NCBI GenBank assembly: GCA_947095535.1 | Contig: OX352772.1 | Location: forward strand, 314,288,018-314,352,017 | Length of the DNA: 64,000 bases | Source of the DNA: Poecilobothrus nobilitatus | Lineage: Eukaryota; Arthropoda; Insecta; Diptera; Dolichopodidae | Direction: 5' to 3' | In this document: in pieces, positions 57,310 through 64,000 of the stretch | How the letters are laid out: each line of letters opens with the position of its first letter | How positions within the stretch are numbered: position 1 is the stretch's first letter | Notes under the pieces: model-generated | Seen by the model: only the letters and a program-made list of their open reading frames with translations | Database searches by the model: none | Told to the model about the DNA's origin: nothing | Translations under genes and position numbers: made by a program

Positions 57310-58400
57310 GTGAAAATAGGACATTTTTGAAATTTTGAGGGGCCGTAAGTCCGGAATCCTAAGAAAAGCCGTTAACACACGTAAAAATATATTATTGAAC
57401 CTTTAATTTTCATGTCTTGCCGAAGAAAAATTTGTACAGGTGCCTAAGTTACAGGTGTCTAAAAATAGCAAATTTTCAATTTTTGAGGCGTAATAACTCT
57501 TACAGAGGAGGTGTTACCAAAAAATTTTCTGAGAAAACTTATACTAATTCTAAAAGTTCTTTCTTGTCTCAAAATTTCAGGTTCCTATCTAAAGGGGTTC
57601 CGGAGTTATGAAAAAAGAAATTTCATGCAAAATGTGGTTTTACATAACGGTAAATTTAAATAGTAAATTACAAAATATTACATAATTTTGATACTGTTTT
57701 ATATAGATAATAAAATTTTCGATCTTCTGGCGGTTTTAGATTGCAAAACTATTACGCAGAGCCTGATATATATACATCTGAAAATGGGGCTTTTTCGCAA
57801 TTTTGAAGAGCTGCAACTTTGGAACCCTTTACAATTAAAATAAACCTTTAACACACGTAAAAACATATTATTGTAGCTTTAATTTTTATATCTTGCAGAA
57901 GTAAAATGTTTACAGGTTCCTAAGTTACAGGTGTTTAAAAATAGCAAATTTTCAATTTTTAAGGCCTAATAGCTCATAAACAGGAGGTGGTCCGAAAAAA
58001 TTTTCTGAGCAAACTTATACTAATTCTAAAAGTTCTTTCTTACCTCAAAATTTCAAGCTTCTATCTAGAAGCGTGCCGGAGTTATGAAAGTAGAAAAATC
58101 ATGCAAAATTTGGTTTTCACATAACGGTAAATTTAAATACTAAATTTAAAAAAATTGTACAATTTTGATATTAATTTACAAAGATAAAAGAAATACCTGT
58201 CGAATGACGTTTTCAGATTGAAAAAATCTTAAGCAGAACATAAGATATATGCATTTAAAAATAGGGCTTTTTCAAAGTTTGAGGGGGTGTAGCTCCGTAA
58301 TGGGAGGGGTTACATGAAAAAGTTGTTCCACAAAATTATTTTTTTTATGAGACCTACCTATGGTTAAAATTTTTTTTCTCTATCTTTAACCGTGTAGAAG
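57310..58400. repeat. Degenerate tandem array, about 476-bp unit, 2.3 copies
   Basis: Marker words recur at about 476-base spacing: TTAACACACGTAAAAA at 57371 and 57847; TTACTAATTCTAAAAGTTCTTTCT-type sequence at about 57540 and 58016; CTATCTA[A/G]A followed by CCGGAGTTATGAAA at 57585 and 58061. A third unit start (GGGCTTTTTCAAAGTTTGAG) lies at about 58263. The units are diverged by substitutions and small gaps. Confidence 0.8.
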
Positions 58401-58410
58401 TTTTGTAAAC

Positions 58411-58445
58411 AGACGGACGGACGGACGGAGGGACGGACGGACAGA
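58411..58445. repeat. GGAC minisatellite
   Basis: CAGACGGACGGACGGACGG then AGGGACGGACGGACAGAG: about eight GGAC-type units, at the end of the 476-bp array. Confidence 0.9.
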
Positions 58446-61400
58446 GTGAAACTAATAAGCACATTTTTTCAAAATTTTTTTGGAAATGTGCTAAAAATGA
58501 GCTTATTGATGTTTATTAATTTTAAGAACAAAATTTTCAAAACCTCATGAATTTTTAAGTTACTTACATATACTTTTGATATAAGTTGGTATTTTTTTTT
58601 TAGTTAAAAGTAATTGCTAATAATTTTTATCTAAATTTCACTTGCTTTTAAGTCTTGTTTTATGCTTACAGTTGGAAAAAATATTAGCTTTAATTAAGTT
58701 TTTTTTTTGTTTTGTTTTTTTATTGAGTGCTGCTACAGTTTCGCTTAGATTGTGTTTACTTTAATAAGTTTCCATACGTTCACGATTTTAATTATCGTTT
58801 TTTTTTTTCAATTAAATCTATGCATCAGGTACATTAGAGGTCTGAAAAATGACATAAATGACAAAAAAATTATATAAATACGAAAAAAACTTTGCCATAT
58901 TTTAGGTCGTAAGTACGAAAAAAATTAAATAATGAACGAAAAAAAGATAACAAATATTTTTTTTCGTACTTATGCTATTCTTGATTTCGTACTTATGATG
59001 TAGCCGTTATATTGAGACATCCCTTGCCGTTATATTGAGACACAATTTTTTTTTCTTACTTCCTAATTTTTTAGTTATTGATTTGGTCTTTATGAATCTG
59101 ACGATGTTTGCATTGCCTTTGAGTGAGGTTAAGTTTTCATTGCTTTTTACTTTTTTAGTATATGTATAGGGTGCATTAATGGTAATATGTTTGTTACTTT
59201 TTCCTTTTTATTTTCTAGTAAATTGAGCTTGTCATGAACAACTACAAATGCTGTTCGATTTAAGCTTTTTATTATACTTAACTAAATTGAAAAATTCTTT
59301 TAAAAAATATTTAGGAAATTGTGCTAACGGAAATATTTTTAACTTTTTTAAATTTAATATTTCGACGAAGTTGTGTCAAAATGAAAATATTAACTATGAA
59401 TTTTAATTAGTTTCGTCATGTTATTTTATTTATTTTTTTGTTTTATTCCATTGTATATAATTAAAAAAAATAATTTATATAATTAATATTAAAGTAATAT
59501 TTACTTAAAAGTATTAAAATGTAATTGAATTAAGCGGTACAGATCATATATTTTTTGTGAGAAATTAATTTTTTAATCAAGGAATGAATCACTTAATGAA
59601 TCATTTAGAAGTATTTTTCGGGTTTTAAAATTGATTTTGTGAACGATTTTTGTATCGTATCAGACAATGTGTTTAATTCAAGTATTATTTATCAGGATTC
59701 CAATGAACCAATATGATATCAGCCGGTGAACCAATATGATATCAGCCACTCAGATCACGATAGGAAGACCATATATACTTTGCTTGAATATTAAAAAAAA
59801 TGATATCTTTACGAATAATATAAATTTTTGGACACTATACCTCTGTTTAATATATCTGCATTCTTTAATTTGATAATACAATAATACTTGAATTTTAAAA
59901 AACTTTAAGTGCAATTTTTATGACTATTGAAATTTTTTTCCGGGAATAAAGTATGTTTGATATTAAAGTGATTTATGCGTATTTTTCGCGATTTTTTAGT
60001 TTGATGATACTTGAATTGTAAAAAACTTAAACCGTTATTTTAAAAATTTTAGAAGAGTTTTCGGGTTTTTATGTAAATTTTGTGATTAGTTTATATTTTA
60101 AAATCAAGTGATTTTAAAACACTAGGTTGATTTAGACGTCAAAGTTTTATCATTTTTACTTTGATTTAATTGTGGATTCAGATTTTATTATTCAATATTG
60201 AGATGTTAATGCGAGTTTAATTATAAAATTATACAACAATTTGTCAAAATAATTGATTGGTTTTACTCATGGTAAAATTAAAAAAAAAATTAAATTAAAT
60301 TAAAAATTTAAAAAAAGTTAAATTGGTCTGTAATCTACTGTTACGATTTTTTCCATGCATACACAAGTTTCCATGTTTACTCAAGGATTAAAATATCCTT
60401 TTTTTTTGTTATTTTATTTTGACCCAAGTTCATTTTATCTTTTATTTAAATGTCTAATGATGTTATTTTTATTTTTCGTTAAATATTAATTTTTCGATAA
60501 AAATCTGAAAAATGTACATTTTAGACGCAAAATGTGGTTTTTTGGACATTATACTGAAAAATTTTTTTAGTTTTAAAATAAATATTTGAATATTGAAAAA
60601 CTGAGCTTTTTTGTGTCTTTAAGAAGCATTTTTTGTATTATCAAGATTCAATTTTTTGTGATCAAATGTTTTCTTCAATCAATTAAAATTTCTAAACTCA
60701 AAGTAATATACCTACATACTCAAGTTAACTTTAATTCAAAAGATTCTTTTAAAATGTAGTCAGTAAATTATTCTAACGGAAATATATTTAACTTTTGAAA
60801 ATTTAATATTTTTACGCAGTTGTTTCAAAATGAATATACTAACTTTGAATTTTAATAAGATTCGACATGTTATTTAATATATTTTTGTTTTTTTTGTTTC
60901 TTTTTTTTTTTTAATATTAAAAAAAGAAATTGTATAATATATAAATATAAAAAGTAGTACATATCTAAAAGTAGAGTGTATACTTAAGAGTATTTGAAAT
61001 TGCATAGCAGTAAAGATAACATATGTTTGTAGAAAATAGTTTTGCATATATTTAGGCGTTTATGTTTATTTCAACTCCTTCACAACGTTATACTTTTTGT
61101 TAGGTGCATATTTTTTTGATTTATATAAGGTAAATGAAATTAAAATGTATTGCACATAATTTACATTTATGTGATTTTTACACACCTGGAAAAATGATCA
61201 TTTTTCATTCAATGGAAACCCAATAAAAAAAAAAAAAAAATATATTAAATAAGATGGGGAAAAAAAATTGGGTTCGAACAACAAAAACAAATTGATATTT
61301 TTTTAAGTGTTTTCAGACTATCAGTTCCTTTGAATTTTAAAAATGAAATTTTATAATATATGAAAGTAAAAACAATAACAGCAATAAATTTAAGATTTAT

Positions 61401-61804
61401 ATTCTTTAAAAGATATTCGGTCAGGTGGTATGAGAAATTCAGAAATGTAATAACAAATAAATGTATTTCTTTAAACTTTTTAAAGAATCTTTTGTTTTTT
61501 GATTTTTGAAATATATATATAGTTTGTTAAATACATTTCGGAATACTTTTCGATTATAATCTCTATTTTTATTCTAGATAAAATATAAGGTTTTTATTTG
61601 GAAAGAACAGTATACCGAATAATTTTAGTTTTTTTAAAAAATTGATTATGAAATTGTTAGCTAATTGGAGATTATCTTTATTGTTTTGTCAGATCAGCTT
61701 AAAGTTATTAATTTACTGTTGCATGGTAATAATAAATAATATTTTGCATTTCGTCAAAATTTGAAAATTAGGAAAAACTTTTAAGAAAATATTAAAAATG
61801 TAAT
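58446..61804. other. AT-rich stretch with old direct repeats
   Basis: No gene recognised. 59285-59480 and 60734-60930 are diverged direct copies (offset about 1449) sharing CTAACGGAAATAT, AAATTTAATATTT and AATTTTAAT...GACATGTTATTT-like words. Small local duplications include GAACCAATATGATATCAGCC (59704 and 59727) and GCCGTTATATTGAGACA (59003 and 59026). Confidence 0.55.
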
Positions 61805-61807
61805 AAT

Positions 61808-62626
61808 CATGTCTTATTCCACTAAACGTTACTATCGGAATTGTCCGTTGTATGTCAAAAATTTGTATTGTGCTGAACGCCACGCGATGATGTGTCCGCA
61901 GTTTTGCTGAATACGTGTTTTGTGTATTCTGGTAAACGCGATGCCAAGTTTTCCATATATTTCATAGAAATATTTCTCCGCAATAGTTGAGTTGCGGGAA
62001 AAATAATAAAATGTAACTTAAACATAAACTTATATTTTTTTTGTTCAAAATATTTTTTAAAAAAAAGAATAGTTTTAAATTTTAATTTTAAAGGTTCAAA
62101 ACAAATCAACAGCAGTATAAATATTTATTAGGTTTTATGAAAAAAGTTCCGGAAATAGCAAAAGGCTTTACAAGACTTTTTTTTTCTGTTGGTACAGAAT
62201 TTGTGCGCACAACAGGTTCTACTTCAGATTTTATTTCGTCCAAAACATAGTTGAATGACTCCTTATTCAACCTAAAACTTTTCTGAAAACTACATAAAGT
62301 AGGTAAATTGTAGCCAAAAAAAAATAAACAATTAATTTTTGTAATTTACTCTTCATGCGATAATTCCATTAAATTTGAGGAATCTCTCAAAATTATTCGT
62401 TTTCTTTTTATATTTTTTTTTGCAGCTTCATTTTCTGAACATCCAAAACATTTTTATTAACGAATTAAAAATAACCCAATTTATAAAACTGTCAAAATCA
62501 GTTGTTTAGCTCAGGCAATTCAGCGCGGAACAAATAAAATTTTCGCGTTTAGCTGAACATAATTGCGTGGCGAACACGTTGAAGCTGCGTGGCGTACACG
62601 TTCCGCCATTTAATGGAATAGACATG
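61808..62626 (-). mobile_element. PIF/Harbinger deletion derivative
   Basis: The left end is CATGTCTTATTCCACTAAACG; the right end read inward is CATGTCTATTCCATTAAATGG, the same word with one base inserted. AAT flanks both sides (61805-61807 and 62627-62629). Subterminal GAACGCCACGC/TTCGCCACGC words occur near both ends. It carries the 5' part of a HARBI1-like gene and lacks the catalytic region. Confidence 0.7.
62110..62445 (-). pseudogene. HARBI1-like nuclease gene fragment with intron
   Basis: Minus strand. The exon ending at 62350 encodes ENEAAKKNIKRKRIILRDSS then NLMELSHE. A GT...AG intron of 60 bases (62349-62290) follows. The next exon (from 62289) encodes DFQKSFRLNKESFNYVLDEI then KSEVEPVVRTNSVPTEKKSL and AISGTFF. 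The RDSSN...EL...F...FRL.K..F pattern and the following AI..E.....L....SG match the N-terminal part of HARBI1-type DDE nucleases. The reading frame is kept across the predicted splice, which supports the intron. No start methionine in this frame is visible, and the catalytic DDE residues are not present. The C-terminal side ends in an unrelated open stretch (62109-61855). Confidence 0.65.
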
Positions 62627-62629
62627 AAT

Positions 62630-64000
62630 ATATGCTTTCTTTACCAGTAGACAGTTAAAGAAGTAAAATTCTTTTCGATTAAAATTTAACATTCTTATAG
62701 AATTCCTTATAATAAACAAGGAATTTAGACCTATTTAAAATAGTAAAACATATGCAATTCAAATATACATTAAAAATTATTTTACTTAATTAGTTTATTC
62801 TTTTGAAGTTAAAATATTTGAGATCCTTTTTATATTTTATCAATTAGAATCTTTTAGTTGTCAGATATAGTAAAACACACATATATATACATATATATAT
62901 ATATATTTTTTTTTATTTACTCTATTGCAGTGTTATTTTATCTTCAAAATCTCTTCTCCTTCTTATTTATAAAATCAAATATAAAGAAGAATTTTTAAGA
63001 ATGGAATGCATTTTTTTTTTTTTTTTTGTAGAATCATTTGTAGAACAAGTGAATTTTCTCACATTTTAGATGATTTTGTGTTTCCGTGTTTACCTACTTT
63101 GATTTTTTTTCTTCTTAAAAATTTTTTTTTTTGTTTTATTAAGTTTATTATTTTTCTTCTGTTTTTTTAGTTTTAAATTTAGTTAACTAGAATAAGTGGA
63201 TCTAAAAGTTGAATATTATGCAGGAATGAACAGTATATATGAACACATATGAATTTCATGCAAAGGACAAAATTTAAAAAAAAAAAAGTTTTTTTTTTTG
63301 ATTTTTTTTTTTTTTTTTCGTTACAGGATGATATAAAAATTATTGATGCAGAGACTGCAGGTGCTACAACTCATAAAATATCATGAATTTAATACTAAAG
63401 GAAAGAATTTCAATATTATTATTAGTTTTTCATAGTAAAGATGTGAATAAAATTATTTATAGAAGAAGAAAAAAGACGAAGGAAAAAAAGAGAGAGAGAA
63501 AGAGAGAAAGGAGTGATATGAATATAAAAATTATTTATTTATAATGGGAGAAAAAAAATAAACGTTATAAAAAAAATTTGTAATAATTTTAGTTTAAATA
63601 ATTTTTGGTTTCATGTTTTACATTTTCAAATAGTTTTTATATACCTTATAAGTAAAATTATTTCCATAATATTAAATTATTATAGTTTGATATATAATGA
63701 AATTTGTTTTTTGATTTAGTTTTTTTAAACTTCACATCTTAGCAATTATCTATAGATGTACATATTATATTGAAAATAAAATTATATACCTATTGATTAT
63801 ACAAATTATTTTATATGAGAATATCATATGAATTTTCTTTTTTGTTAACCTTTCATAAATTAATTCGAAAATAATTTGTTTTTATTTGGGGGATGAAAAA
63901 TGTTTTTCCAAAGAAAAAATAAACTTTCAGTTCAGTTCTTCAGTTCAGTTAAAAATCTTATATTAAAAGGAGCTGAAGAGTCAATTGAAAGAGTTTTTAT
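62630..64000. other. AT-rich stretch
   Basis: No gene recognised. There is a TA run at 62880-62910, T runs at 63010-63030 and 63300-63320, a purine-rich GAGA tract at 63470-63515, and a short CAGTT repeat at 63925-63952. Confidence 0.45.

Noticed and set aside
57417..57611. 64-codon open frame
   Set aside because: Lies within the 476-bp array and is not kept in the second unit.
1..64000. CRISPR arrays, bacterial operons, rRNA genes, host genes with exons
   Set aside because: None seen; the only convincing intron belongs to the Harbinger fragment.

Overview
This window looks like repeat-rich, very AT-rich arthropod DNA, most likely from an insect. A fly is plausible because of the frequent TACATATGTA-like runs and the mix of CR1/I-type LINEs, Tc1/mariner, hAT and Harbinger elements, but the species cannot be fixed from sequence alone. 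I found no host protein-coding gene and no complete tRNA or rRNA gene. Almost everything interpretable is transposable-element sequence, concentrated in the first 28 kb.

Layout. 1-4207: a ZMYM1-like hAT element on the minus strand with an internal 2083-bp tandem duplication; it runs off the left edge. 4714-7692: a second, decayed hAT with terminal inverted repeats and 8-bp target duplications. About 8000-12600: a CR1-like non-LTR retrotransposon on the minus strand, with a PHD-finger/zinc-knuckle ORF1 separated from an endonuclease/reverse-transcriptase ORF2 by one in-frame UAG in a classical readthrough context. About 13600-14260: a decayed I-type gag. 14258-16612: mariner fragments flanking a decayed Tc1 element. 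18200-21591: an intact hAT element encoding an 838-residue transposase, with perfect 8-bp target duplications; it sits inside an older repeat with a hammerhead-like fold. 22263-23220: an I-type LINE remnant with gag sequence next to RNase H sequence. 23834-27613: a fourth hAT, internally deleted, with perfect target duplications.

From 28 kb to the end the DNA is mostly AT-rich and non-coding, with scattered LINE corpses (possibly 32.4 kb; 36.8-37.6, 45.7-46.5, 48.0-48.6 and 52.2 kb), a MITE (33321-33962), two copies of a tRNA-derived SINE (35.4 and 49.5 kb), a perfect 42-bp palindrome (36151), a 476-bp degenerate tandem array ending in a GGAC minisatellite (57.3-58.5 kb), and a Harbinger deletion derivative that still carries a 60-bp intron (61808-62626).

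The most notable signals are the UAG-CAA-CCA junction between the LINE ORFs, the apparently intact hAT, the near-identical tandem duplication inside the first hAT (recent event or assembly artefact), and the hammerhead-like sequence split by a hAT insertion. All identifications come from reading the translation and repeats by eye; no database search was run.
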